Origin: Agaricus subrufescens
Taxonomy: Eukaryota; Basidiomycota; Agaricomycetes; Agaricales; Agaricaceae
Assembly: GCA_029945375.1 (NCBI GenBank)
Contig: CM057059.1
Span: forward strand, 4,185,452 to 4,249,451
DNA: 64,000 nucleotides
Direction of reading: 5' to 3'
Translations under genes and position numbers: made by a program
Shown: positions 21,880 to 32,453 of the stretch, piece after piece
How positions within the stretch are numbered: position 1 is the stretch's first letter
Layout of the letters: every line of letters starts with the position of its first letter
The notes under the pieces: generated by a model
Seen by the model: only the letters and a program-made list of their open reading frames with translations
What the model was told of the DNA's origin: nothing
Database searches by the model: none

Positions 21880-22650
21880 AAAATTTATGGCCGTTGTCCC
21901 TTAGCTATCGGGAACGACTTGGATTAAGAATTACGAATTATGAATTACAAAATGACAGGTGCAGAGCACCTTTAATTCCTTGCCGCGCTCACAGAAAATA
22001 CGACGCAGACACTTTTCTGTGTCCAGCCTACATTGCGTGGACTCATTATTTCTGCTGTAGCGCATCTATGTGAGACAGAAAACACAATCTGCACCCAACG
22101 GGAGATATGTGATGGATTGTTCTGAGGGCTCTCACCACTGCATGGCCTACGGCAAATACACTAATCTCCGAGATTACGTGAATCATATACTACTTCCGAG
22201 GGTGAAAAGCAGGGTAGCTTGCTTTAGACAACACAACTTGTCCAATCCGGAAAAATAGGTTCCATCACAAGCAGTCCCGTAGATCAACAGGATTTGTATA
22301 TTTTTCTTTTGTTTTTGTTTTTCGCCTTTTTTCTGGCAGTGTTATTAGGCGCAGGATGTAGCTAATGCTCTTTAGAAGCGTGTTGTGTCATACGAAGTAG
22401 ATGTTTTGTAAGAAAATAATTGAATGTTTATGTAGTCGGGCAGTACGTGTTCGGGATCTGCTTTATTTGGTTCAAACCAAAAATAGGCGAACAATTACAG
22501 AACTGTGCCCAATAGCTTTCCATGCTCTGAATATAATTGCTTTCCTATGATCTCGTTATTTTTCACCCTGGCTGCACCCAAGTTAAGCAGACAGATTGCC
22601 ATGTTTTGGACATCTGGTATTTGAATCCGATATCTTTCTAGCAGTTGCAT
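21880..22650. other. Region without a supported gene
   Basis: A short plus-strand frame at 22070-22258 encodes HHCMAYGKYTNLRDYVNHIL and reads like ordinary protein, but it has no recognisable family, start context or splice partners. I do not call it a gene. The remainder is AT-rich, with a T-rich tract at about 22300. Confidence 0.35.
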
Positions 22651-23075
22651 GATTTTTTGTTTACGACAAACCTAAACCCCAGGAAGCCAAAATTTTAAAT
22701 TGAGGTACCAAAATTTTCTAATTTACATTGTCTGTATTGTCCGTTGTATTGTCTGTCGTCCTTTACGTCGAACCTAAACCCCAAGAAACCAAAAGTGTAA
22801 ATTGAGGTATCAAAATTTTCTAATTTATATTGTCTGTATTGTCCGTTGTATTGTCTGTCGTCCTTTACGTCGAACCTAAACCCCAAGAAGCCAAAAGTGT
22901 AAATTGAGGTATCAAAATTTTCTAATTTATATTGTCTGTATTGTCCGTTGTATTGTCTGACATCCTTTACGTCGAACCTAAACCCCAAGAAGCCAGAATT
23001 GTAAATTGAGGTAATCAAAATTTTCTAAAATTTACATTATCTGTACTGTCCGTTGTCCCTTAGCTACCGGGAGTG
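22650..23075 (+). repeat. Tandem repeat, four copies, 102-bp period
   Basis: TTTACG(T/A)CGAAC plus CTAAACCCCAAGAAGCC starts at 22660, 22762, 22864 and 22966, exactly 102 bp apart. Each copy continues into CAAAATTTTCTAATTTATA and TTGTCTGTATTGTCCGTTGT. The first and last copies are more diverged. The unit contains the TTCGACGTAAA motif that also occurs upstream of both histone-fold-like genes. Sequence after the array (GTTGTCCCTTAGCTACCGGG, 23050) also matches 21893-21912, so the whole 21.8-23.1 kb stretch is an internal duplication. The minus frame at 22695-23018 only reflects the repeat. Confidence 0.85.
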
Positions 23076-24924
23076 ACAATGAAAATATGAATTATCAATG
23101 ACGAAATTGCAGGAAAGGATAAATTTAGAAATGACAAATGATCATGAATTGCTTCCCGCTCAATTTGCACCGGTGAATCCTCGGAGTGTGTCACGTGTGC
23201 ATCTCTCTAGTGAAGCCCGACTCACTCCTGTTAAATGACATTTTCTATGGGGCAGCGCTATTTGTTGTGACTGAGATTGTTATTTATTGGTATTTTAAAG
23301 CCTCGAGATAGGGTTCTTACATGGGCTCGCGGAGTAATGCAGGACGCTTTTTGTTGTGGAGCCTGCATTGGGCATGGTAGAGGGAATTTGTGTTGACTCG
23401 CAGCCACTCAATCTTGAGGATAAAAAAGTTTTTCTACTCAGGCTACAGGTTGATGGGTGCCAACTTGTGACTACTCGAAAAAAATTTTTTTGTGCCACAA
23501 GTGGCGAGGTGTCATCAACTCCCGGCTACAAGTGTGGAATCCACGTGAGGACGGGAACTAATGTGGGCTGGATGGACACTTGACATTGAATCAGCGGACA
23601 TGCACTGTAGTGAGCCCAAAAAGTTGATTACCCCCATTTGGATTAGTATATCATGGGAACTTTCAACAGGAGGAGTGCCAAATGAGCGTCAGAGATGCTA
23701 TCTGGGACAATGATTCTGACTATGGTAGCTGGGATCATAAGAGGAGGTGTCAGTATAGTGTGAGTGGTAGATGAGATGACAAGTGTGGTTTGCTAGGCAG
23801 TATTGACGGAAAGACTGTTTCCGGTATTTAAACTGGTTGAATGCCGGAAATAGATTTTAGGTGAGACAAATAAGAGACAGCTGAAATACAGGGATTTGTA
23901 CTTAAATATGAAGGATATGAGTGCTTTCAAAATCGAGTTCAATGAAAGAACCCCGGAATGCCAACCTCTGGGGATGGGTACGGTCCTACCCCAGGTGGGG
24001 ACAGGACATGGGATAGTGTCGGGCAAAAGTGCGGATCCGGCGGGCGGGCGGACTTGACAGGGAATAACCCGAGGTGGACATGGCTTGCATGTTGGAGGAA
24101 AGTATGATTGTGTAGAATAGATGGTATAATGGGTAGAGATAGAGCAAGGGTATTGAAAATTTAAACACACAAGGTGAATGATAGTCAGATTATGGCAACG
24201 CAGAAACAATATCAAGGCATGGCGGGGCTGGATGCGTGCTGATGCAGACCAATGAGGATGGGTGCGGGCATCATGCGGACGCCTTGGGTACTGATGCGGA
24301 CACCATGGGGACAGCGACACCTCCTTCAGATCTCCTTAACACTGATAAAACATGAATCTTATAATGGTTGTAACACTTATTAGGATATGTGTAAATGAAA
24401 AATTGGCAGATTTAAAAAGCTACAAAGTACCGTATGGATATATAGAAGTGGGTTGATAACATTCAAGAGAGGCTTGATGCGGACACAAGGCAGGCTGGAC
24501 GTGGAAAAAGAGTCGACATGGGTGTGTGCATTTTTCTGCAAGCGCATTTTAGGACTGATAAAAGGTCAGGGTTATAATGATTATCAGCATGAGTGTGATG
24601 AAGGAGAGAGGATATGATACGGAAAATAGCAGTCTACAGGAAATAGGAGGAGGGCGGGATGGGCATTTTTCCTGTGTTGTGAGGGTGTAGTGTGGATGGA
24701 GTAGAATAAGTGAGATAATTATAACAGAATAAAGATTATAGCACTCACGCGGGGCTCTCATAATAATAAATAAAAAAAGAAGTTGCTGTATCTGGGTTTA
24801 TGGATGAAAGTAGGAGAGTCAGTGTTTGGATTTGGGGTACCAGGGTTGTTGTGTTGGATAGTAAATAAATTGGAGCTTATGGGGACTGAGTGACATGTTA
24901 GATGCTACTGTAGGGCATAATTTA
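23076..24924. other. Intergenic, TE-derived sequence without genes
   Basis: There is no convincing coding frame. 23390-23540 carries a decayed piece of satellite 2 (TGTTGACTCGCAGCC ... AAAAAAATTTTTTTGTGCCACAAG). 23604 has a solo end of the CACTG MITE. 23940-24330 is rich in GCGGAC/GTGCGGGC words also seen at 27700-27860 and 30800-31370, probably remnants of one non-coding repeat family. Confidence 0.45.
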
Positions 24925-25569
24925 GGGCTACCAGAAATACGAGGAGCCCACTGCGGGCTGTTTTCCCGTGTTGAGCCCGCGTCAGCCTCTTTTTCCGCGT
25001 CTAGTCCGGGTCTAGTCGGTGTCGAGTAGAATAATCCACATAATTATAATAAAGTAACCTTATAATATTTAAAAAACATCCTCCCCTCCGTATAGAATTA
25101 TTTTTCTTGTGCTCTATCTTGCTTTATGTATGTAATTATGGCCTTAGTTTTCCCACTTGTTGCTCAAATATGGTGACCTTAGTTGTGTTATCTATACCCT
25201 CCCACGTCAAGCCCTCGTGAGCCCGCGTCTGATCCTCTGATCCCTCTTCGCGTCCTCATTTGTCCGTGTCGTACACTCGTGATCCCGTGTTATGTTTTCA
25301 TCATTAATTAGCTATATCTATTGAATATTTGAGTGGCCTACCACCCTTGCCGTCTTCTATAATAAATTAGCGGTTCCCCCCACTTCCTGCCTATGTTAGA
25401 CCCTCCTCTAGCCCATAATTAAACCTCCACCCATTTGCGCCCCTGGTGTTTGTCGGCGTGTGTCGGCGTGTTAGTTGGCGTGTTAGTTGGCGTGTTAGTT
25501 GGCGCATGTTAGTCAGCGTCAGCATGTAAGCCTTGTCAGCACACAGGCTCCTTGTATTTGCTGTAGCCC
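24925..25569. mobile_element. Non-autonomous TIR element, copy A, with 9-bp target duplication
   Basis: The 645-bp element begins GGGCTACCAGAAATACGAGG and ends CTTGTATTTGCTGTAGCCC. The ends are inverted relatives (GGGCTAC...ATAC.AGGAGCC). CATAATTTA flanks it on both sides (24916-24924 and 25570-25578), a perfect 9-bp target site duplication. It matches copy B at 32454-33033 along its whole length. Nine-bp duplications are typical of Mutator-like elements, so a MULE-derived MITE is the best guess. It has no coding capacity. GCGTGTTAGTTGG is tandemly repeated at 25460-25505. Confidence 0.8.
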
Positions 25570-25756
25570 CATAATTTAAGGTTGAGGGATTTGAAGTGGG
25601 TTGTGATTGTGTGTGAATAAGGATTGTGTGGGGACAGGGTGGTTGTATCTGGTATAGCTGGGGAAAAATAGGCAAGAAGGAAAAACAAGTAAAGTAAGAT
25701 TAGATAAGTGGGAATAAATTGATAACTAAAAATAACCATGTCTATGGATTAATTAA

Positions 25757-26623
25757 CTAGTGGCTTGATTCAGATTTAGCTCTGTTTATGATGTCTACTG
25801 CTAACCGGAGGTGCTTAGGCTGGAGCTCCTTCTTGAAGAGGGCAGTAAGGACATCAGAACTCTTGTCAAAAAGATCATCCAACATTTGAATAGATGCCTG
25901 GAGGAGGGGCAGCCATGCATCTTCTTCAAGTGGCTGTTGTGTGTATATGAGAAAAGAACATAGGAGATAGAGTTATAACGTACTAGAGGAGATATGTCAG
26001 TGACTATCTCCCTGACAAGTTGTGAGATGCCAGCTGTGATCTCAGGATGGATTGGGATCGGGATGTGTATGTTTTGTGTGCCTTGAAGACGGGGTAGGAG
26101 GACCAGCAGTCTGCCATCCTGAAAAATAAATAAATATGGAGGATTATGGTGGACATGAATGAATAGTTACGGGATGGAAAGGTTGCTCCTGCTGGCTGTG
26201 AATTTGGTCGGGTTGGGTCTGAACTTGGTCAGGTTGGATGTGAATTTGGTCGGGTTGGATGTGAATTTCCTCGAGTTGGATGTGAATTTCCTCGGGCTCA
26301 ATCTTGACGTCCTCCTGGACTGGTAGGGTAATAGGCTCCTCCTCCTCTATCTTGACCTCGTGTTTGAGCTCTGGTTTAACATGGGCGTCATGGTCGATCT
26401 TGACCTCAATCTTAATAGCTTCTTGCTCGGTCTTGAGCTCTGGTTTAATGTCGGGCTGCTCCATCTTGACCTCGGCCTTGACGTGTACGGGGATTTCGTG
26501 CTCGATTTTGCACTCGGTCTTGACTTGTTGGTTGAGGATTGCTCCTGCCAGTGGTCGTGTATCGCGGTTTGCACCGGGGGTGGCAGCAGTGGCGCTGGAG
26601 AGTGTCTTGTCCTTGACGTCCAT
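25757..26623 (-). CDS. Histone H3-fold-like protein B with SUMO-consensus tail
   Basis: Three exons (26623-26171, 26118-25984, 25933-25757) join in frame to 254 aa. Residues about 32-150 form an acidic low-complexity tail with about ten PsiKxE/D motifs (VKTE, VKAE, VKME, IKPE, LKTE, IKIE, VKID, VKPE, LKHE, VKIE twice). Repeated IHIQPDQ strings follow. Residues about 175-250 match the paralogue and an H3 fold: helix 1 ISQLVREIVTDI (H3 has RLVREIAQDF), helix 2 WLPLLQASIQMLDDLFDKSS, helix 3 region PKHLRLAVDIINRAK. PsiKxE is the consensus for SUMO attachment, so I infer a heavily SUMOylatable nuclear protein. No basic histone tail is present. The start was chosen by alignment of the leader with gene A. 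Confidence 0.62.
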
Positions 26624-26745
26624 CGTTATGCTGGTGTATTGGATGTGGTGGTGTTGTAGAATGATGATCGTTAATGCTGTATGCAAATTGAATAACTGTT
26701 GTACGAAATGATTACTAAAGACTGGGACACGGGAATAAAGGGAGA

Positions 26746-26773
26746 TGACATGATTTTTCCTTTACGTCAAACG
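26746..26773 (-). promoter_or_regulatory. TGACGT-type upstream element of gene B
   Basis: TGACATGATTTTTCC and TTTACGTCAAACGG lie about 140 bp upstream of the start of gene B and match the element upstream of gene A. On the gene strand the core is TTTGACGTAA, a CRE/ATF-like site. Confidence 0.45.
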
Positions 26774-26799
26774 GAAAGCGGACGAAGCTAAGATTGTAA

Positions 26800-28735
26800 A
26801 TGGAGGGATGAGATACTATGGATTACATTTCGGTTGTCTGTGGGGGAGTGGGAATGCGGACAAGTAGTAAAATATGAATGAATTTGGTGTGATCGGTGGG
26901 TGGATGCTGGACTCGGATGCTTGAGTATTTGATGCGTTATTGTAGAAGTGCCATTGTTGGTATGTCAGCTTGTAGGTGTTGTAATCTATGAGATAGGGTA
27001 TAGCGTGTTGTAGAGCTGCCTGGTCTGCAAGCATGTAACCTGAATAATTAGTTTGATACTGACGGCGGCTACTGTAGGACAGAAAGTCGATGTTGTTATA
27101 TACTCATGGGTATATGTATCCTGTAAGTGTGCTAAAGGAAATCAATAATGGATCCCAAGTATAGAGTCAGGTAAGCGGTTGCTCGAGAGCAGCGTTGGCT
27201 GAGCAAAGCTGAAGTGTTGTTTCGACTGCCCGGATCATTGCAGTGTTCTATGCTGGTTTGATGAGAGCGAGAACGTGAACAATAAGATTGTTAAGGAGAG
27301 GATACTGCACAATACGACACAATTACGATTTACGATTTAAGATATTTACAATAGGATATCTACGATACAACATTTACCGGATACAATATTTATGATTGAT
27401 TGACTGACCATACTGACGATATTATACCATACTGACGATATTATACCATACTGACCATTGACCGTTTGACCATCCATTCGATGCATTCCATCGGGCTACA
27501 GCAAATGCGAGGAGCCCGGGCGCGGACAACATTTCACACAGGCTTCACGCGGGATGTCAGTTTAGTTCTGGGTATAAAAGATGGGAATTTATACTTTGCA
27601 TGCTAGCTATACAGTAGCTATGTATAGTATTTATGTATATAAGCCAAGTGAAAAGGATTAAGGGAGTTATTGTAGTCAGTGGAAAGACTCTCAAACTGTA
27701 TGGATCTTTGCTGGGGATGAGCAAGTAAATGCGGCGGGCAGGTGCGGAGGGATGGGGACAGACAAAGGTATCTATATTTGGGGAGAGGACTTGGCGGGGA
27801 CATGACAGACTGCCCGAGGGCAAGGTGCGGGCAAGTTATGGGAGGGAAATCCAATGCTCAGAATGGATTTCGAGGACCCCAATGTGGACATTAGAGACTA
27901 CTGAAATAAGTACATGGTATTGGACCGGATACGCGACCAGGAAGCTGGGTAACAGTAAACACGAAGATGTTAAAGGGAGAGGAGCCAGTAGGCTAATGCT
28001 AGGTCTACACTTCAGGTTCAAGCTTCTTGAATTTTACATCAAACTCGTGCCACTGATCGTGAGTCCACATCTCTGTGCCAGTACTGACAGTCTCTAACAA
28101 TTACACTTGAAGTACTAAGGTCTTCGAATAGAGAACTGCCTTATTCAATTATTAGCTAGAATAATGTTCGTGTGTAAGGTTGATGATTTTTTGTAGTGTG
28201 ACGATGATGATTAGGATATTTACTCTTTAGGTCATTGTGCAGAGTGATGAGCTTAAAAGTGATTTGACAGAGCGACAGTACATGTATTACGAAATGCGAG
28301 GGTCATTATTACGAATATGGTACCGAGTATCATTTGACTAGTACAAGTGCTGGTAATGTATATCACACATAGTCAATGCTTGTGACTGCCCATGACCAGA
28401 AGTCCCAAACGCAACATAAGAGATAGAGTGAAAACCCTGTAGTCAATGTTTGAACTAGCGTATTCGGTGGCAGAAGTGAAGTGCAACGACATACACTCCA
28501 GCTGTATTATGAAAAAGACTGTCCACATAAACAATCTTGCTATCTGAGAACCTTCGCATTTACACAAGATTGATTACCAGACTTTGTTGCTTATAGCCCG
28601 AACCTGCTTGAGAATGCCATGGTCCAGGGGCTCACGGTGCGGAGACTGAGCCTTATGGATAAATTTAGTAAAGTAGGTAGGGTAGAACTCATCAGAACTC
28701 AGAGATACAAACTCTTGCGCAGCATCCAGAGGAAA
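26800..28735. other. Intergenic, no supported gene
   Basis: Several short frames exist but none has family resemblance or splice logic. At 27415-27450 CATACTGACGATATTATAC is duplicated. 27493 carries a single TIR end (GGGCTACAGCAAATGCGAGG) of the family at 24925 without a detectable partner. A minus frame ending at 28574 (EFYPTYFTKFIHKAQSP) is possible relic coding sequence. Confidence 0.4.
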
Positions 28736-28737
28736 GC

Positions 28738-28886
28738 ATAAGGTACATGTGCGAGGATAAGGTACATGTGCGAGGATAAGGTACATGTGCGAGGATAAGG
28801 TACATGTGCGAGGATGTAACACGGACAGCACTCGGGTAAGCGCTCCATACACGGGTAAGTGCTCCATACGCGGGTAAGCGCTCCAT
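28738..28886 (+). repeat. Two adjacent 19-bp minisatellites
   Basis: ATAAGGTACATGTGCGAGG is repeated perfectly four times (28738-28813). About 20 bp later a different 19-bp unit, CGGGTAAGCGCTCCATACG, is repeated about three times (28833-28886). It is followed by CCAT/CATT microsatellite sequence to about 28940. The equal unit length of two unrelated neighbours is notable. Confidence 0.85.
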
Positions 28887-29369
28887 TTCCATCCATCCAT
28901 CCCTCATTTCCATTCATTCATTCCATTCCATTCCTCGTCCTTCCCCACAAGGTTCGGGTAAGGGTTTCCGTATGCTCGTCGACACTATCCTCTCCACCTC
29001 TCTTACTAATTTCTTTCCCTCTCTCATCCATTCCTCTACCCTTTGCAGTTCATCTACCATTCTACTTCTCAACATCTATCTATCTTTCACAGTCCCACCT
29101 AACCTACCACTCACATCCTCACTAACAAGACCATACCCACCCTACACACTCAATTCACGCATCACGCCCCCAACCGCGCTCACCCGCACTCCACAAAACC
29201 AGTCTCGTAGACCGCCACAATACTCAAATCAACTCATATCATGTCAATCCACATATTACTAACAGGTAATCCCTCTCAAGTATCAATATTTCAACCCTTT
29301 TACCTCGCTTTTCCAACCACAGTCCCCACCACACGAGCCACTCCGAGCTCGTGAACATCGCAAATACCA

Positions 29370-29627
29370 TCAACCTCGCTTGCGAGGCAAAGAGCCCCGA
29401 CGCCAACATTTGCCAGGCTCACCCTCGACATTCCACAATCCCTCACTCTCGCTTGACGCACCCTCCTCAGCTATCTCATAAACCTCTATAAATCTAGTCA
29501 TCAAATGAACAAGAAAATATGTCCTCACAGACAGCATCCTCACTCTCCCCTCATCTTCATCATCCACAAAGACTTTACATTTCACCAGTCGATAACATGC
29601 ATGACCTCCACTCTTTTTTTTCATCAA
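29370..29627 (-). pseudogene. Relic of the N-terminal region of the AT-hook gene family
   Basis: A minus-strand frame reads KCKVFVDDEDEG and later TRFIEVYEIAEEG. The intact gene at 34419-36531 has KYKEFVDEEDEP and DRFVEAYENSVKR at the same spacing. The relic lacks the start region, AT-hooks and later exons, and the surrounding sequence is non-coding. It shows that the gene at 34419 belongs to a duplicated family. The first in-frame Met is probably not a true start. Confidence 0.5.
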
Positions 29628-29940
29628 CTCAGAACATTAATTCCCCCGGGACAAATTGTGCCCAGGACCTGGTTTTTCCAAGCAACCTTTGGTGTACTAA
29701 GTCTTGCACCATATACACAGCCCGGTAACAAATCAAAAAAATCAACTTACCAGTCTATAGCCCAAATGTTCCACCACCCATCGGGTTCACCAATCAACAG
29801 CCATCTCACAGTGATGCCGTCACTCCTCGATCCCGCTGATTAAAACCGCCACTCCCTATGCTTTATTCAAGATCATCAGATAAGATCTTGATTGGTTTTC
29901 CGATTATACAACGCCAAAGTCCACATACACGACATCTGCC

Positions 29941-30651
29941 ATGACCAGTATCCCTGACTCTCCAGAGATTTCTAACACCCCTGCCCAAATCCCATCCCCT
30001 CTCTCCCCAAATCCCACCAACGGCAAGAGGACAGCCCAAGATTGTACCAGCCCTATCCCCCCCAAACGCAGGACTACAGACAATAATCCCACATCTTATC
30101 TCAACCCTGACTCTTCCCGGAAGCACAACTTCTGGGTCAGCGTTTGGTACAATGGCGAGAGAACCGCCACACGCAGCGTCGTTTTAACCTACACTGCCCT
30201 CGCCGTCTACAAGTGTGTGGGACATGACGTCACCTCCAATATAACGGTTAATCAGACCTTGTCCATGACCTACGAGGACGACCCCATGTGGTTCAAGGCC
30301 ACCTTCTCCCTACCCCCAAGCGTGGGAAAAACACTCCTCTCAGCTACCTATGTCGAATCAAAGGTTGCCCTCGTCATTTTTGCTCCCTACCCTTGCACCA
30401 CCCAGATTATCACACTTGCAGACTTGGAAGAGTGGAAGAATTATAGGGCAAAGACAGGAGTTATGGGGGACCTTATGGCAAAGTCAGTCATCACAGGAGG
30501 TAGACCGTATACCTGGAGCATAGCCAAGTGTTCTCTTGTCAATGAGAGCATTGCGCGAAACCGGAAGGCAAGAGTTCCCGATCTCCCCAAGCACCCTTTG
30601 CAGGAGTATTTCCACCGCACTGAATCCATCGCAAAGGTTGAGATCATTTGA
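29941..30651 (+). CDS. Single-exon orphan protein, 236 aa
   Basis: An ATG at 29941 opens 236 codons to a TGA at 30651. The N-terminal 60 residues are Pro/Ser-rich with a basic PPKRR motif (possible nuclear localisation). The rest (from about residue 62, HNFWVSVWYNGERTA) looks like a folded beta-rich domain with regular hydrophobic spacing, ending LPKHPLQEYFHRTE. No family is recognised. It has no predicted membrane segment or signal peptide. It sits between repeats, with no neighbour suggesting a pathway. The balanced codon use, absence of stops and sensible composition support a real gene. Confidence 0.6.
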   Translation: MTSIPDSPEISNTPAQIPSPLSPNPTNGKRTAQDCTSPIPPKRRTTDNNPTSYLNPDSSRKHNFWVSVWYNGERTATRSVVLTYTALAVYKCVGHDVTSNITVNQTLSMTYEDDPMWFKATFSLPPSVGKTLLSATYVESKVALVIFAPYPCTTQIITLADLEEWKNYRAKTGVMGDLMAKSVITGGRPYTWSIAKCSLVNESIARNRKARVPDLPKHPLQEYFHRTESIAKVEII

Positions 30652-30779
30652 AACGAGCTCGATAATCATGTCCCTAGATAGACCTTAGTCATACATTGTC
30701 CTTGCACTTGGAAATTTCTTCAACCGTATTCAAATAGCCCTTCACTCATCATAAATGGTCCTTAAATAATAATAATAAT

Positions 30780-31770
30780 ATGATGCACCCAGGCAAGCAT
30801 GGCCTGTGGACAGGCTCTCACAAAAGTGCGGACAAGCACACCAGACACTTTCCCGCGTACTGTACTGTCCGCGCCTTTAACCCAAAGGGGCGACAGTCCA
30901 CCGTGAGTCCGCGCCGCTATGTAGGAGTCAGTGATACAGATGCCACCACCCCGTGTCTACACCGCGCCTCTAGTCCCACTCCGCCGTGCGCAGCTCGGTA
31001 GTATTGACGGCCCTTTAGCTGATCATCAATCAATAACTCCACCCTAGACAATCTTCTAACACAGCCGCGTATTGATGACCTGTTTACAAAACAACATGTA
31101 TGTTTGTACTATACATTTAAGAGTTCAATGCCCTTCTTCACTTAATAATTTATTGCCATATGGATGTGAATTGCCAACTCCCAAAATATAGAGGAAAGAG
31201 CAGGAATCCCCGTCCTGTCCGCGTCACTTAGGTAGAGACCGCACCATCTGCGTCTGGTCTGCGTGGATTCCGCGTCCATTCCTCATTGGTCCATTCCTCA
31301 TTGGTCCGCGCCCCCCGCACCTGCCCTCACTTGTCCGCGCGTGCCATTACTTGTCCACATCAAAGTGTAAGACTCATGTTCCCTTTACTATGATTATGCC
31401 TCTAGTACTCACTAAATGTTCTCTATTGACTACTGATGTCCTTCACAGATACGTTACTGATAGCTGCAAATAATTCTGTAGGTTTATCCGCCTATATCTT
31501 ATCATGTGTTGGTCTTCTGCAAGGCCTTTATCCATGCCAGACCCGCGCTGTCACCCACGTTCGTGTGCGTACTTGTCCGCACTTCTCTGCGAGCCCTGGA
31601 CAGAGAGAGTTTTTGTATTTCCCAGCGGACACGCGAGGTCTTGACGCAGACATGCCAGTCTTTGTGTGGGCAAGCCCCGGGACAGGCAGCCAAACCACAC
31701 AAAAACGTCTGTATGACACTATTCTCTATTGGCTACTTGGTTTCTCCAGAGCCTTCGTATTCCAGCACTA
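30780..31770. other. Intergenic repeat-derived sequence
   Basis: I see no gene. The segment is rich in TGTCCGCG/GCGGACA words related to 23940-24330 and 27700-27860. CCATTCCTCATTGGT is tandemly duplicated at about 31276-31306. Short overlapping frames at 31500-31800 on both strands have no family resemblance. Confidence 0.4.
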
Positions 31771-32202
31771 CTAGGTTTCTCTACAGCCCCAACTTTTCCT
31801 CAGAAGACTTATTTGTGTTCTGAACTCCGCTAGGACTACTAGGCACATATCACACAGCGTAGCTTTCAAACCCCAGCTACCAATCTTTCGGCTAATCGGC
31901 TTAGTGGTAGTATACATTCGCCTATGACCCTTAGTGGTAGTATACATTCGCCTATGACCAAGGCAATCATATGCTGTTTCCATCATATAATTCTGGTATG
32001 CCTTATTGACCGCTGGTGGTTGATTCTCACTCTGATTTTTCCGATAAATCTGCTCTTCCTTATCCAGGAACAAGAATGATGCTGCTCTCGGGAATTTGAG
32101 GATCCGTTGTCGAGCTCGTGTTGTAGTGAGCGCCTTATTTTTTGGTTTTGAAATCAAATAATTTATATACCGGTGCCCTAACACAGTCCGGTCCTTACAC
32201 AT
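31771..32202 (-). pseudogene. Gypsy integrase zinc-binding region, decayed
   Basis: The frame contains DKEEQIYRKNQSENQPPAV and AYQNYMMETAYDCLGHRRMY. This parallels the better copy at 37158-37655 (DKEGLLYRNDKGENQQLVV, ...HHCLGHRGIYATVKLI), the HHCC-type zinc-binding N-terminus of Ty3/gypsy integrase. A perfect 30-bp tandem duplication (31900-31929, 31930-31959) inserts ten codons in frame. Downstream sequence is scrambled. With the gag relic at 33102-33990 on the same strand it probably forms one internally deleted gypsy copy. Confidence 0.65.
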
Positions 32203-32453
32203 TTATATGCACTAGAGTTATTTGAGGAGAAAGAAAGGAAACCCTCTAAACCTAAGACGTGATGCTGCCTTCCAGCCAATATAGTGCCTGCCCCTGGCGG
32301 GGACCCAGTAGCAGACAAGAAGAAAGTGGGCTGATTGCTCGTCCAAACAGTAAAGTTCTGCCCATCAGTACTTTTTTTTTTTTTTGGTGGGGCAAGGTAC
32401 TGGTATCGCAAACAAGGTTAGCATATCAGTACCTTAGCATATCAGTACTGCAG

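Noticed and set aside
23793..24320. Minus-strand 175-codon frame
   Set aside because: Composition is unlike protein, it lies in GCGGAC-rich repeat remnants and shows no splice or start support.
26144..26623. Reading the acidic tail of gene B through its intron to the stop at 26144
   Set aside because: A GT-AG intron at 26170-26119 joins it in phase to an exon homologous to gene A, which explains more.
32372..32448. Retroposed sequence ending in T14 with a CAGTAC direct repeat
   Set aside because: The tract is short and no body of the element or convincing target duplication can be delimited.
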